Assembly (NCBI RefSeq): GCF_003641145.1
Contig: NZ_CP032744.1
Span: 1,364,001-1,428,000, forward strand
Length of the DNA: 64,000 nucleotides
Source: Lactiplantibacillus paraplantarum
GTDB lineage: Bacteria; Bacillota; Bacilli; Lactobacillales; Lactobacillaceae
Direction: 5' to 3'
Program-made: the position numbers and the translations under genes
Part shown: positions 47,001 to 55,267 of the stretch, one piece after another
Position numbering within the stretch: position 1 is the stretch's first letter
How the letters are laid out: each line of letters opens with the position of its first letter
Notes under the pieces: generated by a model
Seen by the model: only the letters and a program-made list of their open reading frames with translations
Databases searched by the model: none
Told to the model about the DNA's origin: nothing

Positions 47001-47600
47001 TTAGGTGCAATCGAGGAGTTTGAACGGGTCAAGGAACGCTTCGACTTTTTAAATAATCAAGCAGCCGACCTAAAGGAAGCTAAGGAACACTTGTTACAAA
47101 CCATGGCAGACTTGGATACAACCGTCGCGACGCGTTTTAAAACGGCGTTTGATCAAGTAGCCGCGGAGTTTAGTACGATTTTTGAGCAGATGTTTGGTGG
47201 CGGTAAGGCTGAATTGATTTTAACCGATCCGGAACACTTACTGACGAGTGGTGTCGATATTATGGCCCAGCCACCTGGTAAGAAGTTCCAGCGGTTAAGT
47301 CTGTTGTCCGGTGGTGAACGAGCGTTAACGGCCATTACGTTATTGTTTGCGATTCTAGCAGTGCGGCCCGTGCCGTTCAGCATTTTGGATGAAGCCGAAG
47401 CTGCGTTAGACGATGCCAACGTGGACCGTTTCAGTCAGTATTTGAATGACTTTCAAACGGGGACGCAGTTTGTGATCATTACCCACCGAAAAGGGACCAT
47501 GATGCACGCTGATGTGCTTTACGGGGTCACCATGGAAGAATCGGGCGTCTCCAAGATGGTTTCCGTCTCCTTGGCGGACTTGAAAGAGGAACAGAAATAA
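44043..47600 (+). CDS. smc: Chromosome segregation protein SMC
   Basis: Core of the SMC-ScpAB condensin. 1185 residues: N-terminal ATPase half with GPNGSGKSNIIEAIRW near residue 32, a coiled coil, the hinge at about 500-660 (GVAGAVSELL, later ASGAITGGATR), the return coiled coil rich in Gln/Ala, and a C-terminal half with LSLLSGGERALTAI near 1083 and Walker B FSILDEAEAALDD near 1108. ATG at 44043 after AGGAAG. The coiled coils are unusually Gln-rich, as is common in lactobacilli. Confidence 0.96.
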   Translation: MQLKSLEISGFKSFADKTKIDFQAGMTGIVGPNGSGKSNIIEAIRWVLGEQAVKSLRGTKMTDVIFAGSANRKPLNMAKVTITFDNSDHFLPLDYAEVSITRKLFRNGDSDYLINNQSCRLKDITNLMIDTGLGKDSFSVISQGRVEAVFNAKPEDRRSIIEDVAGVLKYKKDKFTTENKLAETTDYLDRVNDIIAELSQQKGPLEEQASLARDYQDQKQKFDYLDRSRLVKKLTIARDQLQGVNEKLASAKALVAKYQQQVDAGATKLANLKTQQTAQLKQKDQLAAQNLELTKTIENTQGQQGVDAERRQNQQSEQERLTASLTATEQQIVTQTEQQAQLRQTLSEQQAQVKAVKAQVGELTTATSAAGRQQLADELEKLRNAYIDEKQVQAELNNEAKNLVKQHQQSGSQSTALAERLAQAQANLKRVQTTVDVHNREQRDLENQVNQQQTTLTAQQAQVKTNAEQIDEQQQRWLDAAGLMQREKSRLEALQAVQERYTNFYAGVRMVLQHRQQFSGVAGAVSELLTVPDRYTKAVEVALGGQLQNIVCDTQQTAKTVVNFLKQNHAGRATFLPIERMTARQLPVNTEHDLLQQPGVLGVASELVDCEPKIMAIKRYLLGTTAIVDTLDHAMAISRSRRFRCKLVTVDGETIAASGAITGGATRHDDNGLLQQQQSAEKIAANVEQMQSELVTYEQGLANLKKANQDLMVQVETSRQQLSDLKDHLSQVQAQLQAAQSEQTQLSRQVKALTYEQQQTQADDSYEDLVARNQQAQAANAAKLKDYQAQMQTVQQQQTDYESYQQTQAAKLQAQREQLITLQEHVKQTQRQLEQCTVSFTQAEQTKKQTQADLTAIQTTLASQQMSVAERETVLKTAKAKQTEVEQQRAACEHQLATINDQVEELSNQQVRLQQLAAAATDDYRRLELSQTKLTGEVDHATADLAEKYQLTVAAAQADVSDLALPAITEQLKLLKRGLDEIGTVNLGAIEEFERVKERFDFLNNQAADLKEAKEHLLQTMADLDTTVATRFKTAFDQVAAEFSTIFEQMFGGGKAELILTDPEHLLTSGVDIMAQPPGKKFQRLSLLSGGERALTAITLLFAILAVRPVPFSILDEAEAALDDANVDRFSQYLNDFQTGTQFVIITHRKGTMMHADVLYGVTMEESGVSKMVSVSLADLKEEQK

Positions 47601-47618
47601 TTAAAGGAAGTGTTGAAG

Positions 47619-49163
47619 ATGGGACTATTTAGTCGGTTAAAAAAAGCGTTTAGTCTACCAGAATCAGATGATGCTCAAACAACATCAGCTGCTAGTGACG
47701 CGTCGGCAGCAACGAGTCAAGCTAGTACGTCGGTCAGTGATGATCGGGCCCCTTCGTCACAACAGTCAGCTCGGTCGGATGTCGCAACAACTGAATCAAC
47801 TGCCACACCGGTGTCCAGTACAGCCGTAAGCGAAACGACGAGTACTGCGGACGAACCAGCTACAGTAACACCAGCGGCTACTAGTGAAGCCCCGGCTGAT
47901 AGCATGGCAGCGGTAACCGCGCAACCTGATTCGCAAGCACCAATGCAATCAGCGACGGTGTCGGAAGCACCACTCACGGCCAGTGCAATGGTTGCCCAGT
48001 CACTAGCTGCATTAAGTGCGAGTGCGGCACAAGTTAGTCAAGCGGCCGCGAGCGAAGGGGCGTTAACGACTAAGTCTGATGCAGCAGTTGAAGGCAACGC
48101 AATGTCAGAATCAGTGGCCAGTACGGCGCCAGCAGTCAAGTCATCAGCGCCAACAGAGACGGCTGCGACTGAATCGGCCGCACCGACTGTTAATGCGGCT
48201 GATTCGGAAGTGACTGAGCCGGAAGTGACTGAAGCCGAACGTTATGATGAAGGACTGAAGAAGTCACGGAAGACGTTTGGCGATCGGATCAACGCCTTCT
48301 TGGCTAATTTCCGTCACGTTGATGAGACGTTTTTCGATGACTTAGAAGATACGTTGATCGAATCTGATGTGGGTTATGAGACCGCCATGCGGATCAGTGA
48401 CGAGCTACGTGACGAAGTTAAATTAAAGAACGCGAAGAGCAAGAAAGAAATTTCAAGCGTCATCGTCGAAAAATTGGTTGATATGTACGGCGAAGCTGGT
48501 GAGGGTGAGGATAACTCAATTCACATGGCTAAGAGTGGCCCAACCGTCATTTTATTTGTCGGGGTCAACGGTGCAGGTAAGACAACCACAATCGGTAAGA
48601 TGGCGAACATGTACAAGCAGCAAGGCAAGAAGGTCTTGTTGGCGGCTTGTGATACGTTTAGAGCTGGTGCAATCCAGCAGTTGCAAGTCTGGGGCCAACG
48701 AGACGGGGTTGACGTGGTCGCTAAGGCCGAAAAGAGCGATCCGGCAGCTGTGTGCTTTGACGCGGTTAAGAAGGCTAAGGCCGAAGATTACGACGTGCTC
48801 TTTGTGGATACCGCTGGTCGGTTGCAAAATAAGGTTAACTTGATGAATGAATTGGAAAAAATCAAGCGGGTCATCACGCGTGAAATCCCAGATGCACCAC
48901 ATGAGGTCTTACTGGTGTTGGATGCAACGACCGGGCAAAATGCGTTAAATCAGGCAAAACTGTTTAAACAATCAACGGATGTTAGTGGGATTGTGTTAAC
49001 AAAGCTTGATGGTACGGCACGTGGTGGGATCGTCTTGGCCATTCGTAACGAGTTGCATCTCGCCGTGAAGTACGTTGGTTTGGGTGAAAAAGTTACTGAT
49101 TTACGGCCGTTCAATGCCAATGACTTTGTCTATGGTTTATTTAAAGACATTATCACGGGTTAA
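47619..49163 (+). CDS. ftsY: Signal recognition particle receptor FtsY
   Basis: GTPase that docks SRP-ribosome complexes on the membrane. 514 residues. Residues about 15-200 are a low-complexity Ala/Ser/Thr-rich, acidic extension, longer than in Bacillus. The N domain (about 210-300) is followed by the G domain with GVNGAGKTTTIGKMA near 312, DTFRAGAIQQL near 340, DTAGRLQNK near 393 and TKLDGTARGG near 463. ATG at 47619 after AAAGGAAG. Conserved downstream of smc. Confidence 0.95.
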   Translation: MGLFSRLKKAFSLPESDDAQTTSAASDASAATSQASTSVSDDRAPSSQQSARSDVATTESTATPVSSTAVSETTSTADEPATVTPAATSEAPADSMAAVTAQPDSQAPMQSATVSEAPLTASAMVAQSLAALSASAAQVSQAAASEGALTTKSDAAVEGNAMSESVASTAPAVKSSAPTETAATESAAPTVNAADSEVTEPEVTEAERYDEGLKKSRKTFGDRINAFLANFRHVDETFFDDLEDTLIESDVGYETAMRISDELRDEVKLKNAKSKKEISSVIVEKLVDMYGEAGEGEDNSIHMAKSGPTVILFVGVNGAGKTTTIGKMANMYKQQGKKVLLAACDTFRAGAIQQLQVWGQRDGVDVVAKAEKSDPAAVCFDAVKKAKAEDYDVLFVDTAGRLQNKVNLMNELEKIKRVITREIPDAPHEVLLVLDATTGQNALNQAKLFKQSTDVSGIVLTKLDGTARGGIVLAIRNELHLAVKYVGLGEKVTDLRPFNANDFVYGLFKDIITG

Positions 49164-49203
49164 ATCGGTTGGTGATGGTGTTTAAACTGCAAGCTAGTTA
49201 ACG

Positions 49204-49247
49204 AAATGGTAATTGTTCTCCGCGTGAGAATGATTACCATTTATTTT
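49204..49247 (+). terminator. Terminator after ftsY
   Basis: AAATGGTAAT plus TTCTC pairs with GAGAA plus ATTACCATTT around CGCGT (one internal mismatch), followed by a T-rich run. Confidence 0.88.
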
Positions 49248-49341
49248 TGTCTGAAATGGCGACTGATAGTTGACGAATGCCGATAAAATCGGTACTCTTA
49301 TTTAGTGTGTAGTCTGTGATGATAAGCGTGAGGAGTCCCAC

Positions 49342-49689
49342 ATGGAAATTGAGAAAAATTATCGAATCAATTCGTTATTTGAGTTTTACGAACCACTATT
49401 AACAAATAAGCAAAAATCATATATTCAATTGTACTACGCTGACGACTATTCCTTAGGTGAGATTGCGGCAGAATTTTCAGTTTCGCGCCAGGCCGTCTAT
49501 GATAATATCAAGCGGACTGAAAAGATTTTAGAAGGTTACGAGACTAAGCTGCATCTTTATCACGACTTTGTGGAACGTAATCACGAAGTTGACGCGATCT
49601 CTGACTATATTAATCAAAATTACCATGGGGACACTCAGTTAATTAAGATGATTCAACAACTAGTCAACTTGGAAGCTGACTCAGAATAA
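49342..49689 (+). CDS. ylxM: SRP-associated helix-turn-helix protein YlxM
   Basis: 115 residues with a sigma-70 region-4-like helix-turn-helix ([39 protein letters not shown] split across residues 20-57). In streptococci it stimulates SRP GTPase activity with scRNA. Immediately upstream of ffh, which is the constant gene order. GTGAGGAG precedes the ATG. Confidence 0.93.
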   Translation: MEIEKNYRINSLFEFYEPLLTNKQKSYIQLYYADDYSLGEIAAEFSVSRQAVYDNIKRTEKILEGYETKLHLYHDFVERNHEVDAISDYINQNYHGDTQLIKMIQQLVNLEADSE

Positions 49690-49711
49690 TAATAAAGGTT
49701 AGGTGACACTA

Positions 49712-51166
49712 ATGGCATTTGAAGGCCTAACGGAACGTTTACAAAAAGCAATGACCAATTTACGGCGCAAGGGGAAGATCTCGGAAAGTGATCTTCGAGC
49801 AACCATGCGTGAAATTCGGTTAGCATTACTAGAAGCCGACGTTAACTTTACGGTGGTTAAGGATTTTGTTAAAACGGTTCGTGAACGCGCACTCGGCGCA
49901 AAGGTGCTGGAAGGTTTAAATCCAGCCCAACAAATTGTTAAGATCGTTGATGAAGAGTTAACGAAAACGATGGGTGAAAAGGCGGTTCCACTGAACAAAT
50001 CGCCGAAGATTCCAACCGTCATCATGATGGCTGGTCTACAAGGGGCCGGGAAAACGACAACGGTCGGGAAATTGGCCCTCAAGTTAAAGAACGAACAGAA
50101 CGCGCGGCCATTAATGATTGCGGCCGACGTCTACCGGCCAGCTGCGATTGAACAATTGCAACAGGTTGGTCGCCAAATCGATGTTCCAGTCTTTCAATTA
50201 GGGACCGATGTTGATCCTGTTGAGATCGTTCGTCAAGGGATGGTCCAAGCTCAGGAAAATCATAATGATTACGTGTTCATCGATACGGCTGGTCGACTCC
50301 AAATTGATGAACAACTGATGAACGAGTTGGCTAATATTAAGGATTTAGTGCATCCAGATGAAATCCTGTTAGTGATCGATGCGATGACTGGTCAAAACGC
50401 CGTTAATACGGCGGAAGGCTTTAATGATAAGCTGGACGTGACTGGGGTCGTCTTGACGAAGTTAGATGGCGATACTCGTGGTGGGGCCGCACTATCAATT
50501 CGGGCCGTCACTGGAAAGCCAATTAAGTTTGTTGGTCAGGGTGAAAAGATGACCGATCTGGATGTCTTCCATCCTGATCGTATGGCGGATCGAATTCTTG
50601 GCATGGGTGACATGTTAACGCTGATCGAAAAGGCGCAACAGCAATATGATGAAAAACAAGCCGAAGAGATGAACCTGAAGATTCAGGAAAACACCTTTGA
50701 CTTCAATGACTTTATCGATCAATTGGATCAAGTCGACAAGATGGGGAATATGGAAGATATCATGAAGATGATTCCAGGGATGGCGAATAATCCTGCTATG
50801 AAGAATCTCAACATGGATCCTAAAGATATTGCCCACATTCGAGCAATTGTTTACTCAATGACCAATGCCGAAAAAGCAGATCCAGATCTCTTGAATCCTT
50901 CACGGCGGCGACGGATTGCGGCTGGTTCTGGCCGGCCAATTCATGAAGTCAATCGGATGATTAAGCAATTCAATCAGACCAAAAAGATGATGAATCAGAT
51001 GTCCAAGGGGAACTTTGCCGGTATGGAAGGCCTCATGGGCGGTGCCAATGGTGGTGGCGGTATCGGTGGCAAGATGCAGCAAATGGCCATGAAGCGAATG
51101 GTTCGTCAAACTAAGAAGAAAAAACAAAAGCGCTTAGCCAAAGCAATGCGGCGTCGCAAACGCTAA
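49712..51166 (+). CDS. ffh: Signal recognition particle protein Ffh
   Basis: SRP54 homologue that binds signal sequences and 4.5S/6S RNA. 484 residues. N domain, G domain with GLQGAGKTTTVGKLA near residue 105, DTAGRLQIDEQL near 190, TKLDGDTRGG near 246. The C-terminal Met-rich M domain (about 325-440, IMKMIPGMANNPAMKN) leads to a basic tail. I chose ATG 49712 (AFEGLTERLQ); the frame opens at GTG 49703. Confidence 0.96.
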   Translation: MAFEGLTERLQKAMTNLRRKGKISESDLRATMREIRLALLEADVNFTVVKDFVKTVRERALGAKVLEGLNPAQQIVKIVDEELTKTMGEKAVPLNKSPKIPTVIMMAGLQGAGKTTTVGKLALKLKNEQNARPLMIAADVYRPAAIEQLQQVGRQIDVPVFQLGTDVDPVEIVRQGMVQAQENHNDYVFIDTAGRLQIDEQLMNELANIKDLVHPDEILLVIDAMTGQNAVNTAEGFNDKLDVTGVVLTKLDGDTRGGAALSIRAVTGKPIKFVGQGEKMTDLDVFHPDRMADRILGMGDMLTLIEKAQQQYDEKQAEEMNLKIQENTFDFNDFIDQLDQVDKMGNMEDIMKMIPGMANNPAMKNLNMDPKDIAHIRAIVYSMTNAEKADPDLLNPSRRRRIAAGSGRPIHEVNRMIKQFNQTKKMMNQMSKGNFAGMEGLMGGANGGGGIGGKMQQMAMKRMVRQTKKKKQKRLAKAMRRRKR

Positions 51167-51185
51167 TTTATAAGTTTTTTTAGCC

Positions 51186-51230
51186 TGTCAAGAAAAAGTC
51201 CTTTACAAGCTATTGATTTACTGGTATATT
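51186..51230 (+). promoter_or_regulatory. rpsP promoter with palindrome over the -35
   Basis: TTTACA (51202-51207), 17-bp spacer, TATATT (51225-51230). The -35 is the right arm of TGTCAAG-N8-CTTTACA (51186-51207), almost identical to 7592-7613. No clear hairpin terminator separates it from ffh. Confidence 0.7.
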
Positions 51231-51262
51231 ATTACCTGTTAAAGAATTCGGGAGGTGTTTAA

Positions 51263-51535
51263 ATGTCAGTCAAGATTCGTCTAAAGCGGATGGGTTCTAA
51301 GAAAAATCCATTTTACCGGATTGTTGTCGCAGATTCACGTTCACCACGTGATGGTCGTTTTATCGCCCAAGTCGGCACATACAACCCACTTACAGAACCA
51401 GCCCAAGTTAAACTTGAAGAGGAAGATATCCTCGGTTGGTTGAACAATGGTGCCCAACCTTCAGATACGGTTAAGAATATCTTATCCAAGGCCGGTATCA
51501 TGAAGAAGTACCACGAAGCTAAGTTCACTAAATAA
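51263..51535 (+). CDS. rpsP: 30S ribosomal protein S16
   Basis: 90 residues, starting with the S16 signature [19 protein letters not shown] and containing [12 protein letters not shown] near residue 24. GGGAGGTG before the ATG. First gene of rpsP-khpA-rimM-trmD, a conserved ribosome-maturation set. Confidence 0.97.
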   Translation: MSVKIRLKRMGSKKNPFYRIVVADSRSPRDGRFIAQVGTYNPLTEPAQVKLEEEDILGWLNNGAQPSDTVKNILSKAGIMKKYHEAKFTK

Positions 51536-51552
51536 TAAAGCGGTAATAGATC

Positions 51553-51810
51553 ATGGCAGATATTAAAGCTTTAATCACCACGATTGTCACCCCGTTAGTT
51601 CAATATCCAGATGATATTAAAGTTGATTTTAAGGAAACCACACGGTACCTTGAATACAACTTAACGGTTAACCCCGAAGATATCGGCCGGGTCATTGGCC
51701 GGCAGGGACGAGTTGCTTCGGCAATTCGGACAGTCGTGTATAGTGTCCGAGTTTCAGGACCTAAACGTGTCCGACTTACGATCGAAGACGGACAACAAAA
51801 AAACTCTTGA
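51553..51810 (+). CDS. khpA: KH-domain RNA-binding protein KhpA
   Basis: 85-residue single KH-domain protein (YlqC type). The GxxG loop lies in EDIGRVIGRQGRVASAIRTVV near residue 42. It pairs with KhpB/EloR in streptococci to control cell elongation. A terminator-like hairpin overlaps its last codons. Confidence 0.93.
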   Translation: MADIKALITTIVTPLVQYPDDIKVDFKETTRYLEYNLTVNPEDIGRVIGRQGRVASAIRTVVYSVRVSGPKRVRLTIEDGQQKNS

Positions 51811-51844
51811 GCGAAGCAGTGATGTTTTGTTTAAGAGTTTTTTT
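51797..51844 (+). terminator. Terminator overlapping the khpA end
   Basis: AAACTCTT (51801-51808) and AAGAGTTT (51833-51840) with flanking A and T runs. The 5' arm includes the last khpA codons. Predicts at least partial separation of rpsP-khpA from rimM-trmD. Confidence 0.7.
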
Positions 51845-51923
51845 ATATCCTACGAGGCTTTTTAAGCCGAACGGATTTACAGAATAATTAATAATAATCG
51901 AGAGAATTAAGAGGAGGTAAATA

Positions 51924-52448
51924 ATGGATTACTATCGTGTTGGAACCTTAGTTAATACCCACGGTATCCGTGGTGAGGTGAAAGTTGTCGTTGTAACTGA
52001 TTTTCCTGAAGAACGTTTTAAGGTCGGGCAACAGTTGATCTTATTTAAATCGCCAGATGCCACTATGGGTGGTGTCACTGTTACGATCACAAAGTCACGT
52101 GAGCAAAAAGGCCTATACTTTTTGACTTTTAAAGGGTTCGATAACATTAATGATGTTGAACGTTATAAAGGCTGGACAATTAAGGTGCCTGCTGAAGCCT
52201 TACATGACCTACCAGCGGGTGAGTATTATTATCATCAGATCGTTGGCCTACAAGTTGTAACAACCGCTGACGAGCCACTGGGGACCATCAAAGAGATCTT
52301 GTCACCGGGAGCTAATGATGTTTGGGTCGTTCAGCGTGAACATGGTCAGAGTGACGTCTTGCTGCCTAAGATTCCGCAAGTTATTAAAAACGTTGACCTA
52401 GCTACGGGTGTGGTGACCGTTGAACTAATGGAAGGGTTGATTGATTAA
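51924..52448 (+). CDS. rimM: 16S rRNA processing protein RimM
   Basis: 30S maturation factor binding S19. 174 residues. Two beta-barrels: RimM N-domain ([19 protein letters not shown]) and PRC-barrel ([14 protein letters not shown], then VWVVQREHG and LLPKIPQVI). GAGGAGGT before the ATG. Stop overlaps the trmD start by one base. Confidence 0.95.
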   Translation: MDYYRVGTLVNTHGIRGEVKVVVVTDFPEERFKVGQQLILFKSPDATMGGVTVTITKSREQKGLYFLTFKGFDNINDVERYKGWTIKVPAEALHDLPAGEYYYHQIVGLQVVTTADEPLGTIKEILSPGANDVWVVQREHGQSDVLLPKIPQVIKNVDLATGVVTVELMEGLID

Positions 52449-53188
52449 TGCAAATCGACATTTTGAGCCTGTTTCCGGAGATGTTTGCTGGTCCACTTCA
52501 TGAGTCGATGATTGGCAACGCTATTGAAAATGATGTCATCAACGTAGATGTTACCAATTTTCGCGATTTCACGACCGACAAGCATAATCATGTTGATGAT
52601 TATCCGTATGGTGGTGGTGCGGGCATGTTGCTGCAACCACAGCCAATTTTTGATGCGTTGGCCAGTGTTCAAGCGAAGCATTCAGCAGCAGGACGAGTCA
52701 TCTTACTGGATCCGGCGGGAGTGCAGTTCAATCAACACGTTGCCGAAGACTTTGCCGGAGAAGAACACCTGACCTTTATTTGTGGTCACTATGAAGGTTA
52801 TGATGAACGTATCCGTTCGCTAGTGACCGATGAAGTTTCTTTAGGTGATTACGTTTTAACGGGCGGTGAACTGGGCGCGATGGTCATGATTGATGCCACC
52901 GTGCGGTTATTACCAGGCGTACTCGGAAATGCGGAATCAGCGCCTGGCGATTCTTTTTCGAGTGGACTCTTGGAGTATCCGCAATATACGCGTCCCGCCG
53001 ATTTTCGTGGCATGAAGGTGCCGGATATCTTATTGAGTGGTGATCATGGGAAAATTGATGATTGGCGTTTGGAACAGGCGCTCAAACGGACTTACGAGCG
53101 CCGTCCTGATATGCTAACGGGATTAACGTTGTCTGGGAAAGCGCAGCAAATGTTAGCTGATATAAAGGCGGACGAGCCGGAAGCGTGA
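52448..53188 (+). CDS. trmD: tRNA (guanine-37-N1)-methyltransferase TrmD
   Basis: SPOUT-class enzyme making m1G37, which prevents frameshifting. 246 residues. [15 protein letters not shown] start, [13 protein letters not shown] near residue 55, [13 protein letters not shown] near 108 and [13 protein letters not shown] near 131 (knot). The conserved partner of rimM. Confidence 0.96.
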   Translation: MQIDILSLFPEMFAGPLHESMIGNAIENDVINVDVTNFRDFTTDKHNHVDDYPYGGGAGMLLQPQPIFDALASVQAKHSAAGRVILLDPAGVQFNQHVAEDFAGEEHLTFICGHYEGYDERIRSLVTDEVSLGDYVLTGGELGAMVMIDATVRLLPGVLGNAESAPGDSFSSGLLEYPQYTRPADFRGMKVPDILLSGDHGKIDDWRLEQALKRTYERRPDMLTGLTLSGKAQQMLADIKADEPEA

Positions 53189-53236
53189 ATTTTTATGTTG
53201 ACTGGGATTAGTTAGCCAACAAGTATTCAAAAAAAC

Positions 53237-53345
53237 TTGCATGCCGGTCCTTGAATATGGTATTCTATTTATTGGCTATTGTGCCCATTAACGATGTTCC
53301 GCTGACCAGGTTGTCACGAATGTCGGCGAAAGGAAGAAATACATT
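53237..53345 (+). promoter_or_regulatory. rplS promoter and L19-type leader
   Basis: TTGCAT (53237-53242), 18-bp spacer, extended -10 TGGTATTCT (TATTCT at 53261-53266). The leader of roughly 70 nt fits the position of the Firmicute L19 autoregulatory leader. The structural match was not verified base by base. Confidence 0.6.
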
Positions 53346-53702
53346 ATGCGTCAAAACCAATTGATCGAAAAGATCACCAATGAACAACTTCGGACGGATA
53401 TCCCTGATTTCCGTGCTGGAGATACAGTTCGTGTTCATGCACGAGTTGTTGAAGGTACTCGCGAACGGATCCAATTATTTGAAGGTGTTGTTATCAAGCG
53501 CCATGGTTCCGGTATCAGCGAAACTTATACTGTTCGTAAGATCAGTAACGGTGTTGGTGTGGAACGGACATTTCCATTACACACACCACGCGTTGCCGCA
53601 ATTGATGTCGTTCGTCAAGGTCGCGTACGTCGTGCCAAGTTATACTACTTACGTAACTTACATGGTAAGGCTGCTCGGATCCCAGAACGTCGTCGTGGCT
53701 AA
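53346..53702 (+). CDS. rplS: 50S ribosomal protein L19
   Basis: 118 residues at the 30S-50S interface. Contains [22 protein letters not shown] near residue 23 and [12 protein letters not shown] near 72, with the basic tail [29 protein letters not shown] before the ATG. Closed by a strong hairpin. Confidence 0.97.
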   Translation: MRQNQLIEKITNEQLRTDIPDFRAGDTVRVHARVVEGTRERIQLFEGVVIKRHGSGISETYTVRKISNGVGVERTFPLHTPRVAAIDVVRQGRVRRAKLYYLRNLHGKAARIPERRRG

Positions 53703-53756
53703 ATCACAACGTCAACAATTATTAGTCGCGGCTTAGGTCGGGCTGATAATGAGAAG

Positions 53757-53794
53757 GCTAGTTAATCACATTTAGTGGTTGGCTAGCTTTTTTT
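53757..53794 (+). terminator. Terminator after rplS
   Basis: GCTAG-TT-AATCAC pairs with GTGGTT-GG-CTAGC across an internal mismatch, followed by T7. Confidence 0.85.
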
Positions 53795-54179
53795 GTTGCT
53801 TGTTAGCTGGCGTCCGGTCATTGCACCGATTACTAGTAAGTTTCAGAAGCATCAGGCCCGAAGCCGTGATTTGCTTCATAACTCAACTAGCTAACGATTT
53901 TTCTAGCAATTACCGTTTTAAAGTATTATCCTGTTGATACGAAATAGAGACAATGCTTAGCGTGATTATCAAGGCCTTAACTTGCTTTGAATCGGTCCAA
54001 ATAAAGACCGCTTGAATTCTTCATGGGGGCGTCGTTAAATGAAACTGATATTTGATCTAATCGTCGAATAATATCAAGTTTAAGCAGATTGCGAGCGTTG
54101 TTTGCGAAATCACTAAAATAGTTGCAAGATTGATGTATGGGGATTAGTTCAATAGTATTATAAAATAAGGGAAAGTTAG
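53795..54179. other. Gap with no gene seen
   Basis: 385 bp marking the change from core to accessory DNA. No supported ORF or RNA was seen. A TATTATAAAA tract just before 54180 may be the -10 region of the next gene. Confidence 0.4.
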
Positions 54180-54509
54180 GTGCAGTCGGTGTTTAAACAT
54201 GCGGGGAAGCATCAAGTCGATGAACAGGCGTTATTGAGTCAATTATATGATTTTGTCCTCGAGGTCAGTATTACTGACCGGGAGCGTAAGATTGGTTTGA
54301 TGGCTAAGGCCGACTTGGAGCGCAATCGGTATTCAATTGCCGTACTGAATAAATTAGTAGTCAGTTTTCAGATGGAGGCACTGCGCAACAAGGGTCTGTC
54401 ACCGGCTGCTTCAAAGTTTTACGATCAAATGTATCCAATCCTGATTGCTGCGAAACCGATTGGCACTAATCTAGGTTATATTGGCATGCATAGCACCTAT
54501 TTGGATTGA
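54180..54509 (+). CDS. Small helical protein, possibly bacteriocin-immunity-like
   Basis: 109 residues, no signal peptide or membrane span, predicted all-helical. Features such as LLSQLYDFVLEVSITDRERKIGLM and LRNKGLSPAASKFYDQMYPI resemble the size and four-helix pattern of enterocin A-type immunity proteins. That match is a pattern judgement, not a proven homology. GTG start with AAGGGAAAG a few bases upstream. No bacteriocin structural gene (double-glycine leader peptide) was found beside it, so if it is an immunity protein it is an orphan. Confidence 0.5.
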   Translation: MQSVFKHAGKHQVDEQALLSQLYDFVLEVSITDRERKIGLMAKADLERNRYSIAVLNKLVVSFQMEALRNKGLSPAASKFYDQMYPILIAAKPIGTNLGYIGMHSTYLD

Positions 54510-55267
54510 GCCGGAACGTTTAATGATTTTCAATGCAGTTAAAAGTTGTGATGCGAGGATGTTTGATGGGCCTACGTGGCAACTGATAGATGAACTTTAG
54601 ACTTCTGAGGTGGCAACTTAATTAGATCCTTCGTCAAGTAGCAACGAATAATCTTTGAAACTAGTTAAACGTAAACACAATTAACACGATCAAAATAGAC
54701 GATTAAAACTCCTTTGAAATTGTTCAAGGGAGTTTTTAGTTGCCTAAAAGGACTAGCCCTAGGGACTGCCCTGTAGTTTTTGAAGTAATTGACAACTTTG
54801 ATTGGTCAAAATGTAACTAAATGCGTGAATACGATTTTGATCGTAATTAGATTAACGGTGAGTGGATACTTATAAAAGTGCTGTTGCTTATTAAATCAGT
54901 TACTAATAGCTGCTTAACGTGAAGCGAACAGTATACATTGTTTAATACTTAACGAATCAGTAGAGTAGTCAATAAAACTTGAAGAATGATGACCGATAAT
55001 CCTATTATATCAATAAAACTAAGCTTGTTTATAGCGTCAACTAATACTGCAATCAAATAATTTTAAAAATAAATTTGTATATTTAGCGTAGTGCACTTGT
55101 TATTTCCACTTGTTTAAACGTATACTGATGATTGAAGGGGTCAATTAAGTGACGGCTTTATGATTAATGCAATTATTTCAACATTAACGATATGTGTTAA
55201 TTTTTAACTTAATTAATCTATCTGTCTTATAGCTATCTATATATATTTGAACTTTGGAGGTAGAAGC
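54510..55267. other. AT-rich gap before the mucus-binding protein gene
   Basis: About 760 bp without a supported gene. It holds a terminator at 54705-54737 and probably the promoter of the surface protein gene. Several AT-rich tracts near 55080-55240 could be -10 regions, and no single pair is convincing. Confidence 0.4.
54705..54737 (+). terminator. Terminator in the accessory gap
   Basis: AAAACTCC(T)TTGAA pairs with TTCAAGGGAGTTTTT around ATTG. Lies 195 bp after the 54180-54509 gene. Confidence 0.75.
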
